Part shown: positions 12,760-27,700 of the stretch, piece by piece
How the letters are laid out: each line of letters begins with the position of its first letter
Numbering within the stretch: the stretch's first letter is position 1
From: Dicaeum eximium
Taxonomy: Eukaryota > Chordata > Aves > Passeriformes > Dicaeidae
Direction of reading: 5' to 3'
Length of the DNA stretch: 64,000 bases
Assembly (NCBI GenBank): GCA_013396995.1
Contig: VWZP01008598.1
Span: 649,382-713,381 of the forward strand
Notes under the pieces: model-generated
Database searches by the model: none
What the model saw: only the letters and a program-made list of their open reading frames with translations
Told to the model about the DNA's origin: nothing
Program-made: the position numbers and the translations under genes

Positions 12760-15700
12760 GTAAGTACCAAATAATGTGCCATATGTCATGTTGTGCTGAT
12801 GTATTTCCCTGTTAATTAAAAACTCGCATGGGAAGTCTGAAAAAACTTTATCCACCTCTTGTGCAGTATCTCAAATGTGTGTAGCTGGGAGATAGCAAGT
12901 TGCTGTTTACAGGAAAGTCAGTGACTTGGCTTCACTTAGATTCAGAGCTGGGATTTTGTCCCAAAAGTTAGAGTGGATGGGGCTATATTAAGCCCCACAC
13001 ACATGTGAGCACCAACATATACAGATCAGTTTCCTTCCTTTTTCTCCCCTTTGTGTCTTTGTTAGCAGCTTAAGAATAGATTCGCTGTATGCCCCACTAC
13101 TCCTCCTGCTTGTTGATACGGGTCTTCATAGCAACAGTGAAGATGAAAATGTTTTCAGTGGGTATGGGAACTACTATTATTTTGTCTACCCAAAGGAGGT
13201 TGGAGCTCCACAGGCACACCCCTAAATAGAGAACAGTTTGAATACCAGAATAGCTTTGTGCCTCACAGACCAATCCTATAAGTATTTAAGTAACTAGATC
13301 TCACATTCATGATATCTTTTTAATGTTATTAATGCAAAAAGATGGCTTAGGATTTTTCATTAAAATGTCATTTTTATATGATTTCATGAATTGTGTCTCT
13401 GGGAAACCATCTTGCTCTGTAGACCGCAGTTTCACAGAGGATATGTGCAGAATATTAATTCCCTCCATTCCAAGGAAGGATTTCCCATGGCAGAATGGGG
13501 CAGGGAGCTAATTGCTAGGATTCATTCATCAATAGCATGACGCTTATCTGATTTCTATTCCATAAGTCATATCCTCAGTGTTTTAAATTACAGGCATATA
13601 AGCATGAAGTTGCAATTAGAAGCACTGATCCTGCTATTAAAATACAATTTTATTCTTTAAATTATGACATGCTAGCTCTGTGTTCATGACTCACTCAGTG
13701 GACCTTGTTCTCCTGACATGTCAAGATACTTCTTTTCAGCTGCTGTTCTCTACACACATAAAATCCTATTATCCCTTTAGTTGAATCTGTATAATCCAGT
13801 TACCTTCTGAGATGCATGGATATACCTAGTAGAAAAAAACCTGACTCTGAACTTGAAAGGAGTGAAAAATCCTATGGATTGTGTGGGAGCTACAGTGTGA
13901 CCTGATTTATCCTCTCCTGGGAGGTGAACACTGCAGCCCAGCAGGAATCAACAGTTTCCTCTTGCTTCTTGAAGCAGTAGAAAAGCTTTGGATGCTCATG
14001 AGGAGCAAACCTACTAAAGCAGGTCATGCATTTCACATAGAGAGACAATTTCATTATTATGCATATGCCTACAATCAATAGCAAGAATAATAGCAACAAA
14101 TTAATGGCAGCGAGGCTTTTCCTAAGGCATAAAAAGGAGTAGGACTCAAAAAAACCTAGAAAGTGGGTTTTTTTGAGGGCATCCTATAATTCTGATTACA
14201 ATTGAGTCAGGTTTGGATCAAGCCTTCTGTAAAGTTATGTGATGTTCAAGAACAAAAATGCTTAGAGAAAAAGAGAGAAAATTTCAGTACCTGTCAATCC
14301 CACTCAATCTCACAGGCTGTGTAGAAAACAGAACCACAGCCTCATTTGTATGGAAATACTTGTAACGTGTGTGATTCAAGCAACATGGCAAATAAACCTA
14401 TGACAATACGAGCAGTAATGTCATGAGCAAAGAAGGCTCTTGAGCAGATAGAAAGGTCAGGTCTGGGGGAAGGGGCAGTATTTACAGTGTAAGAGGTGTT
14501 GTTAGCAAGAGTGTACGTTTACCTGTCTATTTAATGTTACAGAGGTGTCTGATACCCAAACTGTGCTTTGAGACCCTCTGCCTCCAGCTTTGCCTCTGAG
14601 TCATGCTCTGCTTCTGTGTTGACCACTGCTGTGTAAACACCTTAGAGCTCAAGTGCAAATGGCAACATGATAATAGCATCTTTTTTGCAAATGTTTGTCC
14701 TCCGGGATTCAGCCAGTGTTTGTATTTCCAGGACTAGGAAGCTATATAGGAAAACCTTCCAGACTGTTCTTAAGGGAATCTAAGGGATCTTAGGGGATCT
14801 CTTTTACCTGAAGCAAGTATACTCTACATTTTCTCTAAATTTTCTAGCATTTAGTTTTGTTTGAACTCTTTTCTTGCCCCTGGACACCCACAGTTATTCA
14901 TCATTTTTCTCTTTCTCTCCCCCTCTTTTCTGACTTACACTTTTTCTTCCTAACAGAGATTTCTCTTTGCAATATCCCCTCCTTGTGTGCGTTAGCAGAG
15001 CTGGAGATTTGTGAACACATGAATGGAGCCTGGCTCCAATGGCAAGTCCTGTAAACGCTGTCTGTGGCTTTGGTCTTGGAGTTTTACTGAAAGCCAAAGC
15101 CTGAATGGCATCTGAATCTTCCAAGAGGACATTATGTGCTCAACGATAATTTAACATTATTACTATAAGGAAATGAGTGTGCCCAGCAAAGCACCTATAT
15201 CAGCTCCCCAGAGCTGATAGGCAGCCAAACTCTGCTCTCTTCTCAGACACCAGGAGAGGTTACAGCAGCCAGCTGGCTCCTCCAGAGCCAAAGATGTTGT
15301 GGAAACCAGCTGGTTTGGAAAACTTATAAGGAGACCATCGCCTGTGATGCACTGGGGAGGTGTTGGGGAAGCCAGCCACATTTGCCTGAAGGCTACCTTA
15401 GGTAGCCAGGTAACCCACTGGCAAGCTTCATCAGAGGGTGTTCTAATCAGCAGTGATGCCAAACACAGGGTTATTGATGTCTGCAACATCTTTCATTTTG
15501 GGTGAACAAGAATAAAATCTAATTCTAGTCAGGAGACCAATTTTTACTTGCAGATTGCTTCTAAAGAGCCAGGTGAGGAGTTATGTGGCAAAGGAGGCAA
15601 AGAAATGAAGCTAATAACTTGATTGAAATAAAACACCTGTCATGGGATAAGAAAAATCAGCTACTGTAGTTACAGAAGCTGCCTGCAATGCCATGAGTAG

Positions 15701-18700
15701 GAGGGTGTTGGGAAAATTATCTCTTGTTCTCTGATATGCCTTCCTGGTGCCAGTCCTCCTTTCTCAGGTGCAGGTTGACAGCCAGGGTGCCTGCAGTCCT
15801 GGCAGGAGAGCAGCTGTAGGAGCAGAAGCACACCCATGCCCACCAGGGGAGTCTCTGCCACAAGGATTTGTACCCTCCACATAGCAAAACCACCCACCCT
15901 GTGTGCAGCAACCACACCAGCCCTGTGCGTGTCCAGCCTGACACTGGTTAAAATGGAATATTCAGCCAGAAGTTGGAGGGAAGTGACTGCTTTGGGTGTT
16001 TGTATGGCTTTTCTCTGGAAAAGATGAGAATACTCTGTGCTTTCTTCCCCAGGTACAGATAGTTATCTGTCTGGGTAATGGAGGTGCAAGAGAACTCTAA
16101 GGAGTTTGAGCACCTGCAAGTCTGTTGTCACGGCACTTGTGTGAACCTGTCTCTGATGACATTTCACAGCACCACCCCAGCTGGAGCAAGGCCTGGCACG
16201 TCCTTTGCAGGATATGTGCATGGTTAACCAGCTCTAGTCTGTTCAGGCCAGGAAACAGGCAGTTTTCCTTCATGGGACTGTCAGATCAGTGCCTGGCTTG
16301 TATTCAAACCCCCACTCCCCCTTGGTGTCTTTGCTAGGGTGCATGGATCACCTGTTGTTTTACAACAGTACTTTAAAACAATCTCTGATGAACTGTTGTA
16401 TTGACTACATGCTTCACACACATTAAGGAAACCACCTGAGCCAGCATCCCAAAAAGGCACATAGCTGTAGACTGTGAAAGGAAGCCAAATGAAAAGTGTC
16501 AGGTATTTCTTTGAATGCAATTACCCCTGCACAACTCCTGCTCTACACAAAACATATTCTCGTAAGTCCACAAGCCCCCAGAAGCTCTGAGGCAGTTCTA
16601 GGAGTGGCATCAAGCCTAATATCACTTTCTGCACTTTGATTTATGTGTTTGTTTTCTTTCTTCTTTCAAACCTACTGAGATGCTTTTTTAAACTGCTTAG
16701 AAAAGTCTGTGGCATGCACAATTTCTTTTGACTTTTCCATTATGCCATAATCAGAAAAATTAACAAAAGCTAGTTATCCTTTTTAGTCTTTATCATGTGA
16801 CTTACCTAAAGCCAGAAGGGCTTTAGGCAAGATTAGAAATTCAGATTTCCCCATTCTCTGGTGCTACACTGTGGTCAGAGATTCACATGCCTTCCCCTAA
16901 GGTAAATCGGCATTCACCTTAATGAACCAACAGCTGCTGTATTTTCACTGCTACAAAATCAGTTTCACCATGTTTAATTACTTTTAAAAAAATTATGTTT
17001 TCTAGAAAAAATGCAAGGTTTCTGTTATGTGCTTGCTGAACTTTATGGACCACACATAGCTGAACTGTAAGTATTGCTGTGTCCTCTCAGAGTTTTGCTC
17101 AGTTTGTTCTTGACATGTACAGATGTGCTGTCATGTTGAAGTGGAGGGATTTCACTCCTAAAGTCACATTATTTTTAAGCAGAGATGCTTCAGAGTGATT
17201 CTGGTTTGGCATTTGGCACAGCTATTCATGAGTGAATAAACACAGGCTGCCACTGGTAACCATTTTGATATTCCATTTAAATCTCAGATCAGGCCCACCT
17301 GATATAATTATCTTTTGAAATTCATCTCATTTGGCTGAGGGAGGAATTTGAATAACCCATGTGTGTGAGACAGGTTCTATAAAATCACACTGTTGTTGCT
17401 TGGCTCTTGCTTTCCATTCTACCTTTAATCAGACTTTCTAATTGTCAGCCCCTATATGCTCTCAGTCCTGACCTTGATATGCACTCTTGGGGAAGCCTAC
17501 TATTTAATCTAAGCGATTAAAAAAAATAAAATGTAGGTCATTTTATTCCTCTTTGAAAGTTCTTAGTTTAATTAACAGAGCTTTTACTAGACCTTCTTCT
17601 CCCCTAGGGCTTGTATCTTTGTTTTTAAAAGTAGCCAAGGGAGTGCAAAGTGCTTACAGGACTAAGAAGTGCTATAATCAAACACCTTAATTTAATTCCT
17701 GATTAGCCCAGAGGTGTGTCCCAAAAAGGAAGAAACAATCCTAGTACTCATGCTTGGTGATTAAAGGTTAAGGATCTTTGAAGGATTTCTGGTTATTTTG
17801 TTGAATTAATGATTGAACATTCATATGTGCCAAATTGCATATGCATTAACTTTAACCTTTAAATATTTGTCAGGCTTATGATTGATTAAAAAACTAGAAT
17901 AGTTATAATGCATTTGATTCAGGTGCTGCATGTAGAGCACAGTCCTTTTTCATGATCCTGGGTTCCAGTTTTAAATGCTGAGTAGGATGTTGTGGCAGAA
18001 AATCATTAGAACCAACACTGTACTGAGCAGCAGTTATGGGCCATGGTGAAGTGAGCTGAGATTATTGTGTGGTGTTGGGAAGATTTAGCTTCCCATGGAA
18101 ATAGCTTCTACTTTCAAGAGCCCAGAAAAACATAATAGTCTTTGTTTATGCACCATTTCATTCAGCATAGAAAAGGAAATGAATGCCGATGTGGTTTGCC
18201 ATTCCTTGAGGCTGTGTAAACAGGATCCAGGACAACCGCTTTGTCATCTCTACTCTCCTCCAAAGGTGAGTTGGTTTCCCACTTTTATTAAAACTTCTGA
18301 TTGTGGAATGCCTTTTAAGCTGCAATTGAGCAGTTTGAAGGCTTCCACTGCACATGCGTTTTCTAGGAAGTAAACATTTAGGGCATAGACATTCCTAAAA
18401 AATATCTATTTGAACAAAAGGTGCATAACATACTTTAGCTGAGTGGACCATCATCCACTGGGTTGAGGGTGTGTGGGAGTCACAGGGCCAAATTCTCCTG
18501 TACCAGTCTCTATCAGAGAGGAAGAGTAGGGACATTATTGTTAAGCAGTACAATAACCCCAAAGCAGATACTCAGCTGAAGTTCATCTGTGCCACCACGT
18601 TACTACAGCACAAGTGATCCCCACATTGCCTGATCTTCCATGACAGCCTGCATGGGCACAAGTTACCTGCTGCAAATGCAAAGCTATTTGACTTGGATTA

Positions 18701-21700
18701 GTCTGCAGTGCAAGAGGTTTAAGCTGATGTGCATTATCTTTTGCCACAGGCTGAAATCATATTTAATTACCAGCACTTCTCTGATGTACTGTTACTTACT
18801 ACAACATTTGCACATCCTTGACCTTTGCTATACTTACACACATGCACATCTGCATAGGTGTCTAAACATGTGCTGATTGTTTTGGGATTCTTTTGATTGT
18901 GAGTAATTTTTTCCATCCCAGCCATCATGCACTTCCAGTCACACTAAAACCTGTGAGCGATGGGGGTTGTTTGGTGGTGTTGAAAAGCAAGCCATTCACT
19001 TCAGCACCTATTTTTGGAAATCTTTTTCCCTGCATCTGGATGGAGAAAGGCATGTTTGATTTCTAACAGTCTGCATAAGATGTTTCACACAGGGTCTAGT
19101 CCAGCTGTCATTGAAATCAGGAGATCTTTTCATGGGCTTCAATGATCTGCAGTTCATCTCCAAGACGGTTTTAGTTCTGCCAATACTAAGGTCTGGGGAA
19201 ACACTTGCCATCCAAGAATGACAGTAACATTTGGTTTATAGCAGGTGTGAGTCTATGCTCCACAAAATGTCAACATAGAGATTTATGGATGTGCAACCAC
19301 ACAGGGGTGAAAGAAGATGAGTGCAAGCAGCAGAGAGGGCTCACACTAACTCAACTCAACCAGAATGTTGCCCAAACTTCATAGAACAGGTGCCATCAGA
19401 AATCCCCCATCCTGAACTGAGTGTCAGAAGTGCAAGGTGCCTCTTGACGTGAAAGAGGATGCAGGCAATGAACTGCACTTAAAAAGAAGGATGGGCTCAC
19501 CATGGCTGCACAGTGAGTCAGGCTAAGGAGCCTGGAGAGAGGGGCTGTTTAAATCAAGGTAGCTCCTGTGAAGAACACCTGTGTTGAAATTCTAGGCTGA
19601 TCAGACAGAGGGAAAAGGATGCCACTCATGGGCTTGCTGTCATATCTTTTTGAGTTCTTACCCATCTCCCAGAGCAGATGTAGGATCAAGGTATTGTCTC
19701 CTTCCACCTCCAGCAACCGCTTCAGTGTCCACGAGGAAAACAGCTGAATGTGGTGGGACTTTGGTTTTTTTTTTTTTTTTTTTACAAAATTTGGACTCTT
19801 TTTTGCATGGGCTGGAAACTGTCCCTCTGAGTAAGTGGCTCAAGCAAATCCTCTTCCCTTCCAAGTTAAACCCCTTTCTGTCAAGGTATTTGTTTCTCAA
19901 CAGGAATAAGGGAACTCTACTAACAAAACAATTTTTTTACACTGACTGTGCCCTTTTTGGCTCTCCTCATGCCCTGAGAGAGCATGAGGAGATGGGAGGA
20001 GAAGAGCAGTGCTTGGAATTCATGCTCAAGTGGTTGATAAATTGCCCACAGTAACTCTGTGACTAGTCAGACTGAGTAAAGATGAATTATGGGTGAAAAA
20101 AATTAATATACAATCAGAGACACAGGTGCATAAAATGCAGTTTACCTCACATTTGCTTCTTTAGTTTGTAATTTGATTGATCACTTCAGTTTTATGAGTC
20201 TGCAAATGTTGGCGCAGTCCCCTGCTGAGTGTTGGAACAAGACTTTAATACTAATGACTGTTCTGTTCAACTCTATTGATTTTCAGGTACTTCACTTATT
20301 CATTTAGACTTTTGGATGCCCATTTTCCCAGAATTAGTATCATATTTGTACTGGCAAAGGGAGTGAAAGAAATAGCATTACCTGACCTTGGAAGGCAGTA
20401 TAATGCTCAGATTTTAATTATCTCTAAATAAAAAATTGGAAAGTGGAAAACATCAACGTGTATCTTCTTTTTCCATCATTAGTTTATTTTCTTCTCTTTG
20501 TGCACTGTTGCTTTAGTGAGTTTTTGTGTTTTGAAGAAGGAAGAGCCCCTGCTTCGGAGGCCTTTCAAACTGTCTACTTAATGGAGACACTGAAATCCAT
20601 GTAAATGATACGTGTATCATTTTACATACTTCCCTGGTCTCTGACAAATTAGCCCAAATTAATTTTTTTTTTTGCCAAGCTGCCTGGAGCTATTAGCACT
20701 CTGTGATTATTCTGGAAGACTTTGCTCTAATTATGAATAAAAAAATATTACTCCATTCACATGGAGCTCAGTGTTCTCAGCATGGAGCTGGAGGAGAAGG
20801 GCACCCAGCGTGGGCAAGGGCAGCTCCCTGCTGCTGGGGCTTGAGTAAGGTGGGCTGCTCTACTGGGAAGCAGTTTCAGGAGCAGACCTCTGATGTTGGT
20901 GGGGAAGATTGGAAGGGGTCCTTGCAGCTCCTGGAACACCAGCATGACCGTACAACCAGATATCCCTTGTAATGGGTCCTGTGAGCCCCTTCTTGCCACC
21001 AGTGGCTTGTAGAGCAGAGCAAAGGTTCTCCTCTGCCCTTTAGTATGAGGGTGGCAACACTGGGGTCTCCTTCAAGTAAAGAGACAAACTAATAGGGCAC
21101 ATCAGAAGTGAAGGCTTACTAAAGGTGGCTGAAAAGTGGACGGTATCTGAAGCTGCTGTAAAATGCTTTGTGGTTTAAGGTACATCTGTAATGTGCTTTG
21201 TAGTTTAAGCCACATCAACAGCAGATATTCTAAAACGGCCTGCAGCATCACTTCAAAAGACTGACAGTAGTACAGGCATCCAACATGGCTGGTTTAGGGT
21301 GACTGGATAATGTTTTAGCCAAAAATGTTTATCAGCTCATATGCTGGAGGACTTTCTGCACTAGGTCATGTAATACAGGGATGTTCCTCTAGTGAGTGAA
21401 AAGGGCTGAAATAGGGTGAAGAGATGTACACATTGCCTACCAAGTTTCCTTTCTGGCCCTGGGAACAAAAAAGGTTTGCAGGAGATTATTCTCAGCTTGT
21501 CTCTAGATTGTTTTAAGCCAGCTGGCCTGTTTGGTTAAATGGCAATACTTTAATTGATTTGTTGGGACCAGAATAATGGCTCGATTTCAGCACTGTGGTC
21601 GTGCTCTAGCAATCACTAGAACAGTCTGTGTTGGAAGCTTGTACTCCATCTTTCTGCCTTTCAGGGTGCCTCTTCCACATCCCATCACTTTTATGCTCCA

Positions 21701-24700
21701 GATTATCAGAGACCTTTCGGCCGCATGTTTTGTCTTAAACTCCATCAATAGGATTTTGGTAGAAGTAATTTTTCATCAACAAAAATATACATATTTATGC
21801 TTTTATAATTTCACCTTGCCAGAATAAGCATCACTGCCATAAGCACTCATGGTGGTTTGTGTACCCTCTATCAGGTCTTTCACTGACTTTCTACAAATCC
21901 ACATCTCTTGTGGATATTGCTGTGGTCAGCATGCTGTTTGACAAAGTAGGAGCCAACCAATCCTGAGTGGAAAAAAAAAACCCTTTAAGGTTTAGTAAAA
22001 TGAAAAGGCTTCTGCTGTTATCTCTCATTCATCTTTCTCAGTAAAAATGTGAGCTTCTTCCTTGGAGGTGAGATACAACCAAACTCCAGGGTAGGAGAGC
22101 TTCTGCATTCCCGATTAAGAGCAGGCTGCCAGTCAAAAGTAGACCTCGTGACTGGGACTTCTTTCTTTCTTTTGAGATCACAAGCAGTAAAGCAAGCATC
22201 TGAAAGGCAGGCTAGGTCCTGCACAGCAAGATGCCTTCCTTTTAGCCTTTGTTTTTGGAAACAGGTAAAATCTACTGAAATATGAGCTTCTGATGCAGCC
22301 AGAACTGAGCTGTGAAGAAACTACCTATAGACAAGTAATAGCAGAAGGCACAATTTGAGTGCTAGTTCCTCCTCTTTTATTTGTTTCTCTGCATTTCCTC
22401 TGCTCCTCTCCACAGGCAGAAAATAAAATAAACCCTACCCCACTGAAAACCCAAACAACCCCAAAATCATACAACCCCAACAATCCACCAAATAAATCCA
22501 AAGGAAATAGGGCGACATAGGGTTTGAAGGTGGCACATGCAGCTGTGCCATGCCAATGTAGAAGCTATCTCAGGCAGGACCCTCGAAAACAAGCCCTGGA
22601 CAACCCACAGGCACAGAGATATTTGGGGTGGGAAGGTGGCAGACAAAAGTGTGAGGACAAGGAAGCATTTTTCATGAACAAATCTCACTTTTAGCCGTGC
22701 TATTTGACAAGCTTTGCAGAATTTTGCTATCTTAGTGCTCTTGGTTAAAGGATGATGAAAATGAGTTAGAAGGGAAACTTGGAGTGTTTTGTAAATATCT
22801 GGTCTCCTGGGAAAAAGCTGGCTAATAAGGATGATAAATTAGAGTTGGTTCATGCATTTGTTTAGGATGAGAAATACATCTGTTTGCCAAACAAGAAATT
22901 ATTACTGGGAATGAGTGGTCTCTGTGGAGAACACTGAAAGAAGGCAGTGAATGAAATCCCAGTGACACCCCACCCTCGGCCCCACCCATGGTTGGATATC
23001 TTGTGCACACAGGGTGGCAGGGCTGCTCCAGTTGGGGTGGATGGTGCTGGCTGCTCGCCAGGACTCACCCATCATCAGCTCTTCACCTAGTGAACCCCCT
23101 CCTTGGTGGTGTTCTTAAGCTATGGGGAAGAGAGGAGGCTCCTTGCTAACCAAGGTGCAGCAGGGGAGGTTGTATGAGCAGTATGGCCTTCAGTGGCAGG
23201 CTTGACATGCTGGTGTCAGCCAGGGATTACAGGTGACCCATGAAACCAGGAGTGTTTTCTTCCCAGTGGGTGTTTCAGCTGCCAGTCTTCCACAGTCCAG
23301 CCTGGAGTCTTGGCTGAAGTAACTTGTGAAGTGAGAGAAGGTGTCAACTTTAGTGCTTCAGAAAGAGCATTTTCTACATGCAAGGTCATTTCAGCCTTTT
23401 CCTCCCTTGTTTTCTGCTTTCCTAGTGCAATATTCCTGTAACTTTCTGAAGCATGCGTTTCTTATATGCTGCTGCTGTGAGCAAGAAAGGTCTCTCCTGC
23501 CCTGCCCAGCAGAAAAGGATTGATAAATCCTACCTCTCTGGGAATTTTCCTTCTATTATACTCAATTTCAAGCCATTTTTCACATCTGCCTCTCAAATAA
23601 TTTCATTGCAGAAATGACAGCAGCTGGTATTGTACAACATAACTATGGCAAATGTAAGATGCATGATTGGTTTTGGGGACAGCAGTTGCCCAGGGGGAAG
23701 AAACTAGAAAACAATGTCTTGGCTCATTGCTAGCTTCTCTCATCTATTTGTGACATACCCTGATTTTTAGAAGACTACAGACACCATGAATTAAACATAT
23801 ATTAACTATATATATATTAATGTGACACATATATTAAAATCCAGCAGCTTAGAAGTCTGTGTTCCTTGCTGCTTATGCTTATTCGTCCATACCCCTTTGT
23901 TTTGTTCGCCATAAATTTTTGACCCTTGAATATCATGGTTAATTAATTTTCTTTGGTCACTGCCTAAATCAATTATAATGACATGCTAAATTTTATCCCC
24001 AGCACAAAAATGCTGTCAATGATTACATTAAATACAAATTAAGTCTGCTTTAATATTCTAATCTGGCACGCTGCTGTTCAGTAAGGTGCCATTACAAGAG
24101 GGACAATTTCTTTTTTTTTTTCCCAAATGCTATAATAATAGCATTTGTTGAAGCATCCCTATTTTCCCCCTTGCTGAGCTCCTGTAGCTCTGTCCAGATA
24201 AATATAAACTTGTGCTGACTTTACCTCGGAGCCCTCAGACCCAGTTGATGCTAGGCTGGCAGTAACGTCCTTAGGCTGGGCTGTAGGAGGGACTGATAGC
24301 AGGTCATTTTCAGACAGAACAGTTTGTCCCCACTAACAGTTTTGAGCAGAAACCAGGCACCAATGTGTTTGTGACACACTGGATTTTTTTTTTTCTTATT
24401 TGAAACATTTTCAAAAATAATTGATTTTTGTCTCCTTTTTTATTTTAAGGTTGGGGTTTTTTGCGTCTTCTCAAAGGCTGCAGAACATTATTCCTGCTGA
24501 AGGAGAGCAAACAAGAGCAGTGCTTTCAGCCTTCATCATGCTGAATGCTGAGGGGAAGGACAGAGGCCATCACTTAGTTACTGCCTCACAAATATGGATG
24601 TTTTCAAAGGTGGCCTAATAAATGCAGTACAACATATGGGAATTGTCATCACTGAGATACAAGAATATTGTCCTGAACTGAAAATGGAGCAGCAGGGGGG

Positions 24701-27700
24701 AGCACACTAGTGTTACCCCGATCCTCCCAGACTCCTCTGACTCCTAAATTGGAGTTGTGAGAACTTCCTTTCTTATGGAAAGTTATGGCTGAATTTAGAA
24801 AGTGCTGTTCATCAGAGTTGTTAAACAGTTGTTAAATATTTTGGACGTCATGAGCATATCTTAGGCACCCCCTCACCTCCACAACTGGGAAGAGTCCTTG
24901 TGGCAGGAGAAGCAGTGTGACCTTTCTGTGCTGTGGTACAAGACAAATTTCTTAGGGCCAGGTCAACATTTAATGGCACGGTGCAGAAACAGCGGCTACT
25001 CACTGCCCATGCCTCAACACTTCTTGAGGCAGCAACCAGGGCTGTGGGCCACATGAGCTGCAATGATGTATTTGCTGAGGTTTTTGCAATGGCAGAGCTT
25101 TGAAGAAAGCTTGGAGAGCAGGACTGTGGCAGTGTTTGGCAGTTCCTGGACATGGCAAGCAGCTGTCAGGGTGCATTTGACCACAACCTTGCCACACCAT
25201 ACCTGGCACATCTGTCCTCTGCTGCCAGCAGAGCTGGTCCTTGGCTGTCACTCACACTCATGGGTGGTGCCCCTTGCACAAAATTTCCTCTGCTCCTTCA
25301 AAGAGCTTGTGTGCAAAGGGATTTCAGGAATTATTTGTGTTTCACTAGTAGTTGACTTATTGTAACCTATGGAGTCATGATGGCCAACCTGAGGCCTCTA
25401 CAAGACCTTTTCTTGAATAGTTCTCCTACTCTTTCTTTCTGCATAGGTGTAAGTACCCACATTGTGGAGGTATCCCAAAATGCCTCTTCAGCACGAGTTG
25501 GCATTGACCCAACAGAAAAACTATCTTGCCACTGTCAGCAAGAACTTGCTCTCCAGGGCAAAGGTTTCCAGAATAAAAAGCTAACCTTCCTGGATCCTAA
25601 GCAGGGGATTTTCCTTCCAAATTCTGTTCCCTGCTTTGTACTTTCCTGCATGATGCTTTCCCCTGCCAGGATGAACCTCAGCTGAGTATAACACTTATCC
25701 ATGCAAGAGCAAATGTTTCCTCTGTACCCTTCCACAGCAAGTCAGACTGATGTTACACAAGTAACTCTCTTTTAGCCTTCTAATGAATGAGTTTTCCTTC
25801 AGGAGGAGTCACTAGAGAAGTATGTCCTCTGCAGCTCACACAGTGCAGTCAGGATATGAATTTCAGCTCTTCAGCTGATCTGGACTTTTCCTTGGGAAAT
25901 AAACGATGCCCTGGAGCAAAATAAATGAACTCTTGCAACTGGAGTTTCATAGAAGGTGACTGGATAATTGATTGTTAGTCCAATAAAAAGTAACTGATGG
26001 GCAGTTTGTGGACTCATACATCATTTCTGTGCTGTGACTGATATTAAAATAGGAAAAAAATGGTAGGAAATGGGGAGAAAAGTTGGTAGGATACTGTGAG
26101 GCTGATCTTGTTGTTTTTTATTTTGTTCTTGCTCTTCTAGGTGGGACTGAGTGTTGCAATAAGAAAAGCAAAAAGAATTATGAAGACTTCGAAGGACCTG
26201 GTAAGAAATCGATGGCATTAGGGTGTTTTACTCTATACTGGCATTTTATCAGGAGTGAGTCCTTGTTTGTTTTGTCTGCCTGTGAATCCTCCTGATTAGC
26301 ATTGAATTGAATGCTGACTCACTTCTACTTGATACAGGATCTGCTCTGTCAGGTGACACTGGAAGAAAGAGAGGGAGAAATAAAGAAAAAAATATGAAAG
26401 TATGGGGAGAGCATAAAAAAACCTCAAATGCAGCTACCTTGTAGCTGTATGTAAGTGGGTGCCTCATGAACTGATCCACTGCCCTAGAGCAGAGCAACCA
26501 TGCTTTGGGGCTGTCTGAAACTCAAGCAATGGCCTGAATGCAAATTCTGCATATTTTTCCTGTATTTGTGAGATGCTGCCTTTGCCTCTAAAATTTGGAA
26601 AATGGCATTTGAAATCTTTCTGCCTCCAACAGTTCTCAGATTTGTAGAGGATCTCTAAAGGGTAGCAGAGAAGGGAAGTAGCTTTTATTCTGCTAGGTTC
26701 AATTAGGTGAGTCAGTTCAGCCCTAGAGTTTGCTTCCAGTTGTCTTCAGGCACTTAATGCAGAGGAAGTGCTTTAACTGTGAAGAAATTATTGATATTGC
26801 TTATTCCTGAATCCTTACTGTGATGCTATTCACAAAAGTGAAAAGTGAGGTGCCTAATTAGCCTTTGGGCAATTGCCAAGTTACCAAGCCGGGGCAATAA
26901 ACAAAGCGCTGGAGATGGGCCTAAGCTCTCACAGAACAGCAACCAGCAGGATCTCTTCTTCCTTTCCCTTCCTATTCAGTGCTGTGCTACTCATGGCCTG
27001 AAATTTCCGCTCAAATTGCATGAAATTTTTGTTCTTCTTTCCCTGGAGCAAGTCCCTGGAGCAAGTCCCCATGTTAACACCTGTAATGAGATGCTCTGAG
27101 ACAAGCAGGTCCTCTCTGGAGGACTGGAGCAGGCACAGGGCTGGAGAGGGACCACCACTGTGGGACACAATTCCTTTACTTCCTTGCATGTGCCATACCC
27201 TTGACACATTGAGCTGAGTCTCTCACATGGCCAGCCCCATCCCACTCTCTTGGACTGGGCACACCACATCCTTTCAGGCTGTCCTGGGTAGGGTGACATG
27301 GTTGGCATCAATCTTTGGGTGCAATAGGCTCTCCTATTTTGCCTTTGTTCTCGCATATCCTCAAAACTGCCCCAATACCTCTCTCAATCTCCATTGGCCC
27401 TTGGCCCCTTTCTGCTCCTAGCTGCCTATTTACCAGCGGGAAGGACAAACAGACTGGAAGCAGAAAGGTCACAGTTGTGTTTCAATGTATTTCCAAACCT
27501 CCTGCACAATGCAAGGTCAGCTCAAATGAAAACCCATATCATATGCTTGCTTGGGCCTCTCCTGCAGTTATTCCTAGTGTGCTTCCAGTAATGACCCTGG
27601 CTGAGACTTATTTTCAACCTGGAAAATAGAAAATAACATTTCTAGGGGCATTACTTCAGCTTGCAATTTCCCGTTCACCTGAAGTTATTTTCAGATCCAG

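Larger units (their letters stand above)
18266..26140 (+). other. AOAH intron w3/w4, 7.9 kb
   Basis: Longest intron found. It holds a pure T run of 19 (19765-19783), a 10-base-stem hairpin (19963-19991), a near-perfect 13-base inverted repeat (20599-20626), an ATAT-rich patch (23796-23835) and a small palindrome at 24125-24146. No transposon recognised and no supported gene. Confidence 0.75.

Noticed and set aside
19963..19991. CTCCTCATGC / GCATGAGGAG hairpin considered as microRNA precursor
   Set aside because: A 10-base stem is too short for a microRNA hairpin and does not extend in the flanks.
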